Assembly (NCBI RefSeq): GCF_000429085.1
Contig: NZ_AUBE01000004.1
Span: 1-64,000, forward strand
DNA length: 64,000 nt
Direction: 5' to 3'
Source of the DNA: Streptomyces flavidovirens DSM 40150
Lineage (GTDB): Bacteria; Actinomycetota; Actinomycetes; Streptomycetales; Streptomycetaceae
This document shows, piece by piece, positions 37,716 to 47,450 of this stretch (position 1 is its first letter; every line of letters starts with the position of its first letter). The notes beneath the pieces are model-generated. The model did not search any database. It saw only the letters and a program-made list of their open reading frames with translations, and was not told where the DNA came from. A program made the position numbers and the translations under genes.

Positions 37716-37795
37716 AGAGCGTACGGCGTGGTTGCGGAGCATCCGGGCGAAGGTGCGGGACAGCACGTGAAGGCCTGGGCGGCGCGTCCCGGTGC

Positions 37796-40700
37796 TCAGA
37801 CAGCCGCCGGCTCGTCCTCGCCCACGAACGTGCGCCACAGGCGGGCGTACGTGCCCTCCAGGGCCAGCAGTTCGTCGTGCGTGCCGTCCTCGACGACCCG
37901 GCCGTGGTCCATGACGACGACCCGGTCCGCGCGCGCCGCCGTCGTCAGGCGGTGGGCGACGACCAGGGTGGTGCGGCGGCCGGTCAGCCGGTCCGTGGCC
38001 TGGTTGACCTGGGCCTCGGTCGCCAGGTCCAGGGCGGCGGTGGCCTCGTCGAGGAGCAGGATGTCCGGGTCGACGAGTTCGGCGCGGGCGAGCGCGATGA
38101 GCTGGCGCTGGCCGGCGGAAAGGTTCCGGCCGCGCTCGGCCACCTCGTGCAGGTAGCCGCCCTCCAGCGTCGCGATCATGTCGTGCGCGCCGACCGCGCG
38201 GGCCGCCGCCTCCACCTCGGCGTCGGTGGCGTCGCGGCGCCCGTAGGCGATCGCGTCGCGGACCGTGCCCGCGAAGAGGTATGCCTCCTGCGGTACGACG
38301 CCCAGACGGTGCCGGTACGCCGTGATGTCCAGGTCACGCAGGTCCGTGCCGTCGGCCGTGACCCGCCCCGAGGTCGGGTCGTAGAAGCGGGCGACGAGCT
38401 TGACGACGGTGGACTTGCCCGCCCCCGTCTCGCCGACGAAAGCGACGGTCTGGCCGGCCGGGATGCGCAGATCGATCCCGCTGAGCGCTTCCTCCTCTTC
38501 ACCCTTGCCGCCGTACTGGAAACGCACGTCCTCGAAGGCGATCTCGCCGCGCAGCGACAGGACGTCCTTGGGCCGGTCGGCGGCGGCGGTCGAGGTGGGC
38601 TCCCGGAGGAGTTCCTGGATGCGCCGCAGGGAGACGGTGGCCTGCTGGTATCCGTCGAAGACCTGGGAAAGCTGCTGTACGGGGGCGAAGAACAGCTCGA
38701 TGTAGAGGAGGTACGCGACGAGCGCACCGGTGGTGAGGGTGCCCGCGTCCACCCGCCCGGCGCCGACGATCAGCACCGCGGCGGCGGCGACCGACGACAG
38801 AAGCTGGACGAACGGGAAGTAGATGGAGATCAGCCACTGGCCGCGCACGCGCGCCTGCCGGTAGCTGTCGCTGCGCTCCGCGAACCGCTCGGCGCCGGTG
38901 CGCTCGCGCCGGAACGCCTGGACGATGCGCAGTCCGGACACGGACTCCTGGAGGTCGGCGTTGACGACACTGACGCGGTCGCGTGCCAGCTCGTACGCCT
39001 TGACGCTCGACTTGCGGAAGAAGTACGTGCCGATGATCAGCACCGGCAGGGTCGCGAAGACGACCAGCGCGAGCTGCACGTCGATGACGAGGAGCGCGAC
39101 CATGATGCCGAAGAAGGTGACGACGGAGACGAAGGCGGTGACGAGGCCGGTCTGGAGGAACGTCGACAGGGCGTCGACGTCGGTCGTCATGCGGGTCATG
39201 ATGCGGCCGGTCAGCTCGCGCTCGTAGTAGTCGAGGCCGAGGCGCTGGAGCTGGGCGAAGATCTTGAGCCGGAGTGAGTACAGCACGCGCTCGCCGGTCC
39301 GGCCGGTCATCCTTATCTCGGCGGTCTGCGCGATCCACTGCACGACGACGGACAGCAGCGCGAGCCCGGCCGCCGCCCAGACCGCGCCGAGCGCGAGCTG
39401 GGTGACGCCCTCGTCGATGCCGTGCCGGATCAGGACCGGCAGGAGCAGACCCATGCCGGCGTCGACGGCGACGAGCGCGAGGCTGACCAGCAGGGGCAGG
39501 CCGAAGCCGCGCAGGAGGCGGCGCAGTCCGTACGACTCCTCGGGCTGGACGGCGCGGGTCTCGTCGATGTCGGGCACGTCGTCGGCCGGCGGCAGCGCGT
39601 CGACCTGGGCGAGCAGTTCGGGGGTGGCCGGCATGCCGGGCGCGTGGTCGGTGGCCGTGTCCGGGGAGGACTCGTCCCGTACCCACAGATCGGGGGTGAT
39701 GCCGCGCTCGGCGTCGAACTCGGCGTCCAGCTCGGCCTGCACGGTCCGGTCGTCGGCCGGTTCCGGTGCTTTGGTGAGGACGTGTCCGGGCGATACGCCG
39801 CCGAGCTCGTCGGGGTCGGTGAGCAGCCGCCGGTAGAGGGCGGAGCGCTCCTGGAGTTCCTCGTGGGTGCCGATGGCGGCGAGGCGGCCGCCGTCGAGTA
39901 CGGCGATGCGGTCGGCGAGGTTGAGGGTGGAGCGGCGGTGGGCGATGAGCAGCGTCGTACGCCCGGCCATGACGGACTTCAGCGCCTCGTGGATCTCGTG
40001 CTCGACGCGGGCGTCGACGGCGGAGGTGGCGTCGTCGAGGAGGAGCAGGCGGGGGTCGGTGAGGATGGCGCGGGCGAGCGCGATGCGCTGGCGCTGGCCG
40101 CCGGAGAGGGTGAGGCCGTGTTCGCCCACGGTGGTGTCGTAGCCGTTCGGCAGCTCGGAGATGAAGCGGTCGGCCTGGGCGGCGCGGGCGGCGGAGACGA
40201 CCTGCTCGTCGGTCGCGTCCGGCAGGCCGTACGCGATGTTGGCGCGCACGGTGTCGGAGAACAGGAAGCTGTCCTCCGGTACGAGTCCGATGGCGGCCCT
40301 GAGCGAGTCGAGGGTCAGCTCGCGTACGTCGTGCCCACCGACGAGGACGGCGCCGCGGGACACGTCGTAGAAGCGGGGCAGGAGCAGCGAGACGGTGGAC
40401 TTGCCGCTCCCCGACGAGCCGACGACGGCGACGGTCTCGCCAGCCCGGATTTCGAGGGAGAAACCGTCGAGAACCGGCCGGTCGTCGTCGTAGCCGAAGG
40501 ACACGTCGTCGAACTCGACGGTCGCGGGGGCGTCGGCGGGAAGCACTTTGGTCCCGTCCTCGATGGACGGCTCGGTGTCGATCAGCTCCAGTACGCGCTC
40601 CACACCGGCCCGCGCCTGCTGGCCGACGGTCAGCACCATGGCGAGCATGCGCACGGGCCCGACGAGCTGGGCGAGGTAGGCGGAGAAGGCGACGAACGTA

Positions 40701-41527
40701 CCGAGGGTGATCTGGCCGCGCGTCGCGAGCCAGCCGCCGAGCGCCAGCATGGCGACCTGGCCGAGGGCGGGCACGGCCTGGAGGGCGGGGGTGTAGCGGG
40801 AATTCAGCCGGACGGTCCGCATGCGTCCGGCGAAGAGCCGCCGGCTGACCTCGCGCAGCTTGCCGGTCTCCTGGTCCTCCTGGCCGAAGCCCTTCACGAC
40901 GCGTACGCCGGACACGGCCCCGTCGACGACGCCCGCGACGGCGGCGGCCTGGCCCTGGGCGTACCAGGTGGCGGGGAAGAGCCGCAGGCGGCTGCGCTTC
41001 GCGATGAACCACAGGGCGGGGGCGACGGCGACGGCGACGAGGGTGAGCAGCGGCGAGAGCCACGCCATGATCACGAGGGAGATGAGGAAGAGCAGGAAGT
41101 TCCCGATGGTCATCGGGAGCATGAAGAGGAGGCCCTGGATGAGCTGAAGGTCGCTGGTGGCCCTGCCGACGACCTGGCCGGTGGAGAGCTCGTCCTGGCG
41201 GCGCCCGTCGAGGCGGGTGATGGTCCCGTACATCTCGGTGCGCAGGTCGTGCTGGACGTCGAGTGCGAGACGTCCGCCGTAGTAGCGGCGGACGTAGGTG
41301 AGGGCGTAGACGACGACGGCGGCGGCGATGAGCAGGCCGGTCCATACGGCGAGGGACCGGGTCTTGGTCCCGATGACGTCGTCGATGACGACCTTGGTGA
41401 TCAGTGGGACGAGCGCCATGACGGCCATGCCACCCAGTGACGATCCGAGTGCGAGCACGACATTGCGCCGGTACCTCCAGGCATAACCCGCCAGCCGCCG
41501 CGCCCACCCTTGATCTGCCCCCGCCAC
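37796..41527 (-). CDS. Single-chain double ABC exporter (TMD-NBD-TMD-NBD)
   Basis: A 1243-residue fusion of two type IV exporter halves. Half 1: TMD at about 10-310, Walker A 'GSSGSGKST' near 370, signature 'LSGGQRQR', Walker B 'LLLLDDATSAVD' near 497. Half 2: TMD at about 640-930, Walker A 'GETGAGKST' near 1037, signature 'LSAGQRQL', Walker B 'LLLDEATAALD' near 1160. In half 1 the catalytic Glu after Walker B is Asp, so one of the two ATP sites is degenerate, as in heterodimeric exporters. The GTG at 41527 is favoured by GGGAGG just upstream. Likely a lipid or multidrug exporter; substrate unknown. Confidence 0.92.
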   Translation of the reverse strand: MAGADQGWARRLAGYAWRYRRNVVLALGSSLGGMAVMALVPLITKVVIDDVIGTKTRSLAVWTGLLIAAAVVVYALTYVRRYYGGRLALDVQHDLRTEMYGTITRLDGRRQDELSTGQVVGRATSDLQLIQGLLFMLPMTIGNFLLFLISLVIMAWLSPLLTLVAVAVAPALWFIAKRSRLRLFPATWYAQGQAAAVAGVVDGAVSGVRVVKGFGQEDQETGKLREVSRRLFAGRMRTVRLNSRYTPALQAVPALGQVAMLALGGWLATRGQITLGTFVAFSAYLAQLVGPVRMLAMVLTVGQQARAGVERVLELIDTEPSIEDGTKVLPADAPATVEFDDVSFGYDDDRPVLDGFSLEIRAGETVAVVGSSGSGKSTVSLLLPRFYDVSRGAVLVGGHDVRELTLDSLRAAIGLVPEDSFLFSDTVRANIAYGLPDATDEQVVSAARAAQADRFISELPNGYDTTVGEHGLTLSGGQRQRIALARAILTDPRLLLLDDATSAVDARVEHEIHEALKSVMAGRTTLLIAHRRSTLNLADRIAVLDGGRLAAIGTHEELQERSALYRRLLTDPDELGGVSPGHVLTKAPEPADDRTVQAELDAEFDAERGITPDLWVRDESSPDTATDHAPGMPATPELLAQVDALPPADDVPDIDETRAVQPEESYGLRRLLRGFGLPLLVSLALVAVDAGMGLLLPVLIRHGIDEGVTQLALGAVWAAAGLALLSVVVQWIAQTAEIRMTGRTGERVLYSLRLKIFAQLQRLGLDYYERELTGRIMTRMTTDVDALSTFLQTGLVTAFVSVVTFFGIMVALLVIDVQLALVVFATLPVLIIGTYFFRKSSVKAYELARDRVSVVNADLQESVSGLRIVQAFRRERTGAERFAERSDSYRQARVRGQWLISIYFPFVQLLSSVAAAAVLIVGAGRVDAGTLTTGALVAYLLYIELFFAPVQQLSQVFDGYQQATVSLRRIQELLREPTSTAAADRPKDVLSLRGEIAFEDVRFQYGGKGEEEEALSGIDLRIPAGQTVAFVGETGAGKSTVVKLVARFYDPTSGRVTADGTDLRDLDITAYRHRLGVVPQEAYLFAGTVRDAIAYGRRDATDAEVEAAARAVGAHDMIATLEGGYLHEVAERGRNLSAGQRQLIALARAELVDPDILLLDEATAALDLATEAQVNQATDRLTGRRTTLVVAHRLTTAARADRVVVMDHGRVVEDGTHDELLALEGTYARLWRTFVGEDEPAAV

Positions 41528-41612
41528 TGCTGCCTCCCGGTCGTCCCGACGTCCTGCCCTGCCGGAAGTCACCAACGCGGTGAGGTGCGGATTTCATCCC
41601 ACCGGTGAGAAT

Positions 41613-41665
41613 ACGGGTCTCTGGTCCCAGGACTCCTGGGAGGACTCCTGGGACCAGAGACCCGT
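41613..41665. terminator. 20-bp perfect terminator hairpin
   Basis: Positions 41613-41632 (ACGGGTCTCTGGTCCCAGGA) pair exactly with 41646-41665; the loop itself contains CTCC/GGAG. It lies 37 bp past the stop of the leftward serine hydrolase gene. Confidence 0.85.
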
Positions 41666-41702
41666 TCGGCGGGCTTCAGGGGGGCGGCCGCCCGCCGCCC
41701 GG

Positions 41703-42620
41703 TCAGGACTCCGGCACCGCCGGGATCGCCTCGCGCGGGGTTTGCGTGGGGGCGTACATGGTGGAGGGGGAGGCCGTCGGGTTGAGGGCCTTGTGGATGG
41801 CGCGGGACACGGCCTGGATGGTGTTCACGCCGTCGTTCATGGTGGCGTTGTCGTACGTGAGCACGGTTATCGTGTAGTCGTGGCCGCGGCCCGTGAAGGC
41901 GCCGATGGAGTGCACCCGCCAGCCGTGCGTGGAGCGGGGCAGCCAGCCGTTCTTGACGTGGATCTTGGCGGAGGACGGGGCGCCGGCGGGCGTGCCCCAG
42001 CGCTGGGAGGCGATGACCTTGCCCATGAGACCGAGGGTGTACGCGCGCGAGTTGTCGCTCAGGACGGTGTTCTTCGCGGTGAGCAGCGCGAGCAGCTTCT
42101 GCTCGTCGCGCGCGGTGATCTGGGTCAGGCCCCAGTAGCCGCCGGTGCCGGGGATGGTGTCGGTCATCCTGGCGGCCGCCAGGAAGCCCTTGATCTTCGT
42201 CATGCCGAGCTGGCGCCACAGGGTGCTGGTCGCGTTGTTGTCCGACTTGGTGATCATGTCGGTGGCGAGCCTCGTCTCACGCGCCGTCAGGTAGCGGTTG
42301 GTCTTCTTGGCGTCCCACAGCAGCGCGGCGAGGACGGTCACCTTGACGACGCTCGCGGAGTCGTACTTCTGCGTGGCGCGCAGGGTGCAGGTGGTCCGGG
42401 TGGTGCGGTCGTACAGCGATATCGCGGTCGTGGACTTCCGTCCCCTGAGCGCCGCGGTGATGTCGTTGACCAGCTTGGCCGCGAGCCCCGCCTTCTGCGA
42501 GGTGCAGACCACCGTCGGCGCGGTGGCGGCAGCGGCGGGCGCCGCGGCGACGAGCGGCGCGAGCACGCCCCCGGCGAGTGCGGCGGCGGTCGCGGCGCGG
42601 GCTATTCGGCTGTGCGTCAT
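41703..42620 (-). CDS. Secreted serine hydrolase, class A beta-lactamase fold
   Basis: A 305-residue secreted protein with a signal peptide ending near residue 32 (AAAAT). Penicillin-recognising motifs are present: S90-V-V-K93, S126-D127-N128, and 'HVKNGW' in place of KTG. There is no clear Omega-loop Glu of the ExxLN type, and the conserved Thr after the KTG Lys is Asn. The protein is therefore more likely a serine hydrolase or DD-peptidase-like relative than a true beta-lactamase. The C-terminal tail 'LNPTASPSTMYAPTQTPRE' is disordered. Confidence 0.85.
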   Translation of the reverse strand: MTHSRIARAATAAALAGGVLAPLVAAAPAAAATAPTVVCTSQKAGLAAKLVNDITAALRGRKSTTAISLYDRTTRTTCTLRATQKYDSASVVKVTVLAALLWDAKKTNRYLTARETRLATDMITKSDNNATSTLWRQLGMTKIKGFLAAARMTDTIPGTGGYWGLTQITARDEQKLLALLTAKNTVLSDNSRAYTLGLMGKVIASQRWGTPAGAPSSAKIHVKNGWLPRSTHGWRVHSIGAFTGRGHDYTITVLTYDNATMNDGVNTIQAVSRAIHKALNPTASPSTMYAPTQTPREAIPAVPES

Positions 42621-42727
42621 GGTGTGGTGTCCCCGTCCCCTTGTGTTTCTGCTTCAAATGAGACCCACGAGGGGCGGAAAGGTTGTACGGGACTCGCGGG
42701 CCCGCGCCGCCGCGCGGGCTCAGAGGC

Positions 42728-44410
42728 TCACAGGTGCGTCGGGGCGAACATCCGGAGCAGGGCCGGGAGTACGAGCACCGAAGGGCCGGGGGAGGCAAGG
42801 GACTTGGACAGGTCCTCGGCCAGGGTCTCCGGGGTGGTGCGCGTGGCCGGTACGCCGAAGGACTCCGCCAGGGCTACGAAGTCCGGGCGGGCGAGTTCCG
42901 TGCCGGTGGCCTCGTCGAAGGCGTCGGTCATGTACTCGCGCAGGATGCCGTAACCGCCGTCGTCCACGATCAGCCAGGTCACCGGGAGGTTGTGCTGGCG
43001 CGCGGTGGCGAGTTCCGCGATGGAGTACATCGCGCCGCCGTCGCCGGAGACCGCCAGTACCGGACGCGTACGGTCCGCCGCCGCCGCGCCGAGTGCCGCC
43101 GGGAAGCCGTAGCCGAGGCCGCCCGCGCCCTGCGCCGAGTGCATGGTGTTGGGGTGGCGGGGGTCGAACGCCGACCAGGCCCAGTAGGCGAGGATCGTCA
43201 TGTCCCAGAAGCTGGGGGAGGTGGCGGGGAGCGCCTCGCGAATCGATGCGAGCAGTTGCTGCTCCAGGGGCAGGTCCTGGGACGCGATGCGTGCCCGTAC
43301 CTTCGCCAGGACCTCACTCACGTGCTCGCGCGCCCGCTCGTCCGCGCGGTCCTCCGCCGTCTCCAGCAGCGCCGAGAGCGCCAGGCGGGCGTCCGCGTGG
43401 ATGCCGAGCGCCGGGTGGTTGGACTCCAGCTTGCCGAGGTCGGCATCGATCTGGATGATCCGGCCGCGCGGGCTGAACGTGTGGTAGTTCGAGGAGAGTT
43501 CCCCCAGGCCCGAGCCGACGACGAGGAGTACGTCGGCGTCCTCCAGGAAGTCCGTCGTGTGGCGGTCCTCCAGCCAGGACTGGAGGGAGAGCGGATGCGT
43601 CCACGGGAACGCGCCCTTGCCACCGAACGTCGTGACGACCGGGGCGTTCAGCTTCTCCGCGAGCGCGAGCAGCTTTCCGGAGGCGTCGGACCGTACGACA
43701 CCGCCGCCCGCGATGATCGCCGGACGGGCGGCCGTCGACAGCAAGTGGGCTGCCACGGCTGCCAGTTCGGGACGTGGGGGCAGTTCGCGGGGAGTCGCGT
43801 CCATCGCCGTGACGACGGGGAGGGTCGTCTCCGCGAGGAGTACGTCCTGGGGGATCTCGATCCAGACGGGGCCGTGCGGGGCCGTCAGGGCCGACTCCCA
43901 CGCCTGGGCGATCGCCGACGGGATCTGCGACGCCGTACGGACCGTGTGGACCGACTTCACGATGTCGCGGAACGACGCCTTCTGGTCGCGGAGTTCGTGC
44001 AGGTAGCCGTGGCGGCCGCCGCCGATGCCGGCCGACGGGACCTGGCTGCTGATCGCGAGGACGGGGGCCGACGCCGCCGCCGCCTCCTGGAGCGCGGCGA
44101 GGGAGGTGAGGGCCCCCGGCCCGGTGGACAGGAGCAGCGGGGCCGCCTCCCCGGTGATCCGGCCGTACGCGTCGGCGGCGAAGCCCGCGTTGTTCTCGAC
44201 GCGCAGGCCGACGTACGAGAGGGAGGAGCGCCGCAGTGCGTCGAACATGCCGAGCGCGTGCTGGCCCGGCAGCCCGAAGACCGTGGTCGCGCCGAGGCCG
44301 GTCAGGGTCTCGACGACGAGGTCGCCGCCGTTGCGGCCGGGGGGCGGGTTCAGCGCGGCCGTCGTCTGCGCGGCGGTGGGCCGCAGCACCAGGTCGTGGT
44401 CGTGGGTCAC
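42728..44410 (-). CDS. Thiamine-pyrophosphate-dependent enzyme, acetolactate-synthase-like
   Basis: A 560-residue TPP enzyme. The PYR domain has 'TVFGLPGQHALGMFDAL' and catalytic Glu in 'LRVENNAGFAADAYGRITG'. The central FAD/DHS-like domain has 'ARPAIIAGGGVVRSDA', and the PP domain has the TPP/Mg motif 'AVSGDGGAMYSIAEL'. It is not IlvB, since it stands with agmatinase and a symporter and lacks an IlvN neighbour. It probably decarboxylates or cleaves a 2-keto acid, possibly from guanidino or arginine-derived compounds. GTG 44410 has GAAAGGAC upstream. Confidence 0.85.
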   Translation of the reverse strand: MTHDHDLVLRPTAAQTTAALNPPPGRNGGDLVVETLTGLGATTVFGLPGQHALGMFDALRRSSLSYVGLRVENNAGFAADAYGRITGEAAPLLLSTGPGALTSLAALQEAAAASAPVLAISSQVPSAGIGGGRHGYLHELRDQKASFRDIVKSVHTVRTASQIPSAIAQAWESALTAPHGPVWIEIPQDVLLAETTLPVVTAMDATPRELPPRPELAAVAAHLLSTAARPAIIAGGGVVRSDASGKLLALAEKLNAPVVTTFGGKGAFPWTHPLSLQSWLEDRHTTDFLEDADVLLVVGSGLGELSSNYHTFSPRGRIIQIDADLGKLESNHPALGIHADARLALSALLETAEDRADERAREHVSEVLAKVRARIASQDLPLEQQLLASIREALPATSPSFWDMTILAYWAWSAFDPRHPNTMHSAQGAGGLGYGFPAALGAAAADRTRPVLAVSGDGGAMYSIAELATARQHNLPVTWLIVDDGGYGILREYMTDAFDEATGTELARPDFVALAESFGVPATRTTPETLAEDLSKSLASPGPSVLVLPALLRMFAPTHL

Positions 44411-44522
44411 GTGGCGTCCTTTCGATCTTGCGCCCGAGAGGGGCGACCACCGGGCCGTACGGGGCCGGTGGGGCCGCGGGGCCGCACGGGCCAGTGTGGC
44501 CGACCCGGTGCAGCCCACGGGT

Positions 44523-44740
44523 CGGTGGGGCCACACGGGCCGGTGGGGCCACACGGGCGGGTGCGGCCACACGGTCGGGTGCCGCTGAGCCGTGGGTGGC
44601 GCTCGCGAGCACGCCCGACGGTCCGGCGGCGGTGCTGGGTGCCGGCGCGTGGGCCGTGGATGGCGGTCCGGCCGGCCGGCCGCCGAGGTGCCGCGGACCG
44701 TGGGCGGTGCCGGCAAGCACGCCCGACGGTCCGGCGGCGG
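44523..44740. repeat. Repeat-rich intergenic region (18-bp triplet and 24-bp direct repeats)
   Basis: CGGTGGGGCCACACGGGC occurs at 44523-44540 and 44541-44558 with a variant at 44559-44576. GCACGCCCGACGGTCCGGCGGCGG occurs at 44609-44632 and exactly again at 44717-44740, 108 bp apart. The region lies between the agmatinase and TPP enzyme genes (44411-44744) and contains no gene. Confidence 0.85.
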
Positions 44741-44744
44741 GGGG

Positions 44745-45740
44745 TTACTTCGCGGACTGCTCCGCGCCGGAGGCGCGCTGCGCCGCGATCTGGCGGGACA
44801 TGATCGTCGTCAGCTCGTACGCCGTGTGGGAGGCCGCGACGGAGGTGATCTCCGCGTGGTCGTACGCCGGGGCGACCTCGACGACATCCGCCGAGACGAG
44901 GTTGCAGGAGGACAGGCCGCGCAGGATCTCCAGCAGCTCGCGGGAGGTCATGCCGCCCGCCTCCGGCGTGCCGGTGCCGGGCGCGTGGGCCGGGTCCAGG
45001 CAGTCGATGTCGATGGAGATGTACAGCGGGCGGTCGCCGATGCGCTGGCGGAGCTGGTCGGCGACCTCGTCGGCGCCGCGCCGGTAGACGTCGGACGACG
45101 TGACGATGCCGAAGCCCATCTTCTCGTCGTCGGTCAGGTCCTGCTTGCCGTAGAGGGGACCGCGGATACCGACGTGGGAGAGCGCCTCGGTGTCGAGGAT
45201 GCCCTCCTCGACGGCCCGGCGGAACGGCGTGCCGTGGGTGTACTCCGCGCCGAAGTACGTGTCCCACGTGTCCAGGTGCGCGTCGAAGTGGAGCAGCGCG
45301 ACCGGGCCGTGCTTCTTCGCGACCGAGCGCAGGAGGGGAAGGGCGATGGTGTGGTCGCCGCCGAGGGTCATCATGCGGGCGCCGGAGCCGATGAGGTCGT
45401 CGGCCGCGGCCTCGATCGTCTCGACGGCCTCGTTGATGTTGAACGGGTTGGCGGCGATGTCACCGGCGTCCGCGACCTGCGCGAGCGCGAAGGGCGACGC
45501 GTCCTGCGCCGGGTTGTACGGGCGCAGGAGGCGCGAGGCCTCGCGGATCGCGTTGCCGCCGAAGCGCGCGCCGGGGCGGTAGGAGACCCCGGAGTCGAAG
45601 GGCACGCCGACGACGGCGACATCGGCGGTGCCGACCTCGTCGAGACGGGGCAGCCGCGCGAACGTCGCCGGGCCCGCGTACCGCGGGATGCGGGAGGAGT
45701 CGACGGGGCCGCGGAACTGCTGCTCGCTGCTGCTGCTCAT
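44745..45740 (-). CDS. speB: Agmatinase-type ureohydrolase
   Basis: A 331-residue arginase-superfamily enzyme with all manganese ligands: H130 in 'GGDH', D153, H155 and D157 in 'HFDAHLD', D244 and D246 in 'SIDIDCLDP'. It hydrolyses agmatine or a related guanidino compound (guanidinobutyrate is possible) to urea and an amine. Its neighbours, a TPP enzyme, a Na+/solute symporter and a PucR regulator, suggest uptake and nitrogen use of a guanidino substrate. ATG 45740 has AAGAAGGC upstream. I recall the S. coelicolor orthologue as speB. Confidence 0.92.
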   Translation of the reverse strand: MSSSSEQQFRGPVDSSRIPRYAGPATFARLPRLDEVGTADVAVVGVPFDSGVSYRPGARFGGNAIREASRLLRPYNPAQDASPFALAQVADAGDIAANPFNINEAVETIEAAADDLIGSGARMMTLGGDHTIALPLLRSVAKKHGPVALLHFDAHLDTWDTYFGAEYTHGTPFRRAVEEGILDTEALSHVGIRGPLYGKQDLTDDEKMGFGIVTSSDVYRRGADEVADQLRQRIGDRPLYISIDIDCLDPAHAPGTGTPEAGGMTSRELLEILRGLSSCNLVSADVVEVAPAYDHAEITSVAASHTAYELTTIMSRQIAAQRASGAEQSAK

Positions 45741-45782
45741 GTGAATTGCCTTCTTTCCTACGCTTCGTTGCGTTATCTGACT

Positions 45783-47264
45783 TTAGCCCGCCGTGGGTAC
45801 GGACTCGGACGCGGCCCGGTGCTCGGGCTCGGCGCCCCGCCCTGCCAGCCGCTCGCGCCACGCGGCCAGGACGGCCGCGTCGGTCGGGCGGGTGGCGAGG
45901 CTGACGGCGACGTACGCCGCGAGTGACAGCAACAGGCCGTAGTAGACGGGCTCGTTGGCGAGGATTCCGTACCACCACATCAGGCCGAGAACCCCGACGC
46001 CGCCGACGCTGACGGACGCCAGGGCGCCGTACACCGTGCCGCGCTTCCAGAGCAGGCCGCCGAGGATCGGCACCAAGAGGCCGCCGACCAGCAGGTTGTA
46101 GGCGACGGTGAGCGCCTCGACGACGTTGTTCAGGGCGATGGCGATACAGACGACGGCGATGCCCATGATCAGGATGAAGACGCGGTTGCCGCGCACCTCG
46201 TCGTGGGGTTGGCCGTTCTTCTCGCGGGAGATCACGCCGCGCAGCCGCGACCAGATGTCGTTGTTGGCGACGGTGGCGCAGGCGATCAGCGCGCCGGACG
46301 AGGTCGACATCACGGCCGCCAGCGCCGCCGCGAGCACCAGGCCGCGTACGCCCATGGGCAGCTCGTCCCTGACGATCGTCGCGAAGGCGTCGTCCGCGTG
46401 GGCGAGGTCGGGGTAGAGGACCTTGGCCGCGGTGCCGATGATGGCGCCGGCGAGGGCGTAGACCAGGCAGTACGTACCGGCGACCGTGCCGCCGTAGCGG
46501 GCGACCTTGTCGCTGCGGGCGGTGAAGACGCGCTGCCAGATGTCCTGGCCGATGAGCATGCCGAACGTGTAGATCAGCACGTACGTGAAGATCGTCTCGC
46601 CGCCGATGCCGAGCGGGTCGAAGTATTCGGTGGGCAGTTGCGCCTTCATCTCGCTGAAGCCGCCGGCCTTGACGACCGCGATCGGCAGGAGCAGGAGCAG
46701 CACGCCGATCGTCTTGACGACGAACTGCACCATGTCGGTCAGCGTGATCGACCACATGCCGCCGAGCGTCGAGTATGCGACGACGATGGTGCCGCCGAGG
46801 ATGATCGACAGCGAGCGGTCCATGTCGAAGATGACGTCGAAGATCGTGGCGTACGCGATGGTCGACGTGACGGCGAGCATGAGCGTGTACGCCCACATGA
46901 CGACGCCCGAGATGATGCCGGCTCGACCCCCGCCGTAACGGAGGTCGAGCATCTCGCTGACCGTGTAGACCTTCAGGCGGGCGATGCGCGCGGAGAAGAA
47001 GATGCTGAGGGCGAGGAGTCCGAGGCCGATGGTGAAGACCATCCAGGCGCCGGAGAGACCGTACTGGTAGCCGAGGCCGACGCCGCCGATGGTGGAGGCG
47101 CCGCCGAGGACGATGGCGGCCATCGTGCCGGAGTACATGCCGGGCCCGAGGCGGCGGCCGGCCACCAGGAACTCGCTCTTGGACTTGGCGCGGCGCATGC
47201 CCCACCAGCCCATGGCGAGCATTCCGGCCAGGTATATGACGATCACCGCGTAGTCGACGGCCAT
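45783..47264 (-). CDS. Sodium:solute symporter (SSS family)
   Basis: A 493-residue integral membrane transporter with about 13 hydrophobic segments. 'KSKSEFLVAGRRLGPGMYSGTMAAIVLGGASTIGG' spans the first SSS signature, and 'ALAAVMSTSSGALIACATVANNDIW' is the Na+-binding Ser/Thr-rich helix. The 42-bp gap to agmatinase implies one operon. It probably imports the guanidino compound degraded by agmatinase. ATG 47264 has AAGGAGG upstream. A PucR regulator is read divergently. Confidence 0.9.
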   Translation of the reverse strand: MAVDYAVIVIYLAGMLAMGWWGMRRAKSKSEFLVAGRRLGPGMYSGTMAAIVLGGASTIGGVGLGYQYGLSGAWMVFTIGLGLLALSIFFSARIARLKVYTVSEMLDLRYGGGRAGIISGVVMWAYTLMLAVTSTIAYATIFDVIFDMDRSLSIILGGTIVVAYSTLGGMWSITLTDMVQFVVKTIGVLLLLLPIAVVKAGGFSEMKAQLPTEYFDPLGIGGETIFTYVLIYTFGMLIGQDIWQRVFTARSDKVARYGGTVAGTYCLVYALAGAIIGTAAKVLYPDLAHADDAFATIVRDELPMGVRGLVLAAALAAVMSTSSGALIACATVANNDIWSRLRGVISREKNGQPHDEVRGNRVFILIMGIAVVCIAIALNNVVEALTVAYNLLVGGLLVPILGGLLWKRGTVYGALASVSVGGVGVLGLMWWYGILANEPVYYGLLLSLAAYVAVSLATRPTDAAVLAAWRERLAGRGAEPEHRAASESVPTAG

Positions 47265-47399
47265 GGGCCATCCTCCTTCGAGCACCTCAGTGGCGTGTCG
47301 TGCAGGGAGTACAGGGGATCGGTGGCTCTTGTGCGGGGACATCCGCCCGTACCCGCGGCCGCCGGCTCGCTCGACATTAAGTGGCTGGAAGGCGACGCT

Positions 47400-47450
47400 G
47401 AAGTGTACGTTTCATCCACTTCGCCGACCTCAGATGGATGGACCATCCAT
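47400..47450. promoter_or_regulatory. Inverted repeats between symporter and pucR-type gene
   Basis: GAAGTG (47400-47405) pairs with CACTTC (47417-47422). ATGGATGG (47434-47441) pairs with CCATCCAT (47443-47450), a perfect 8-bp arm repeat overlapping the regulator's start codon. Both are candidate operators for autoregulation and control of the divergent symporter-agmatinase operon. Confidence 0.6.

Noticed and set aside
38499..41597. A 1032-codon minus-strand frame overlapping the double ABC exporter
   Set aside because: It is an alternative frame of the exporter with Arg-rich nonsense sequence; the exporter frame carries all Walker and signature motifs.
41703..42620. Calling the secreted serine hydrolase a beta-lactamase resistance gene
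   Set aside because: SxxK and SDN are present, but the KTG-type motif is altered (KNG) and no ExxLN Glu is clear, so resistance cannot be claimed.
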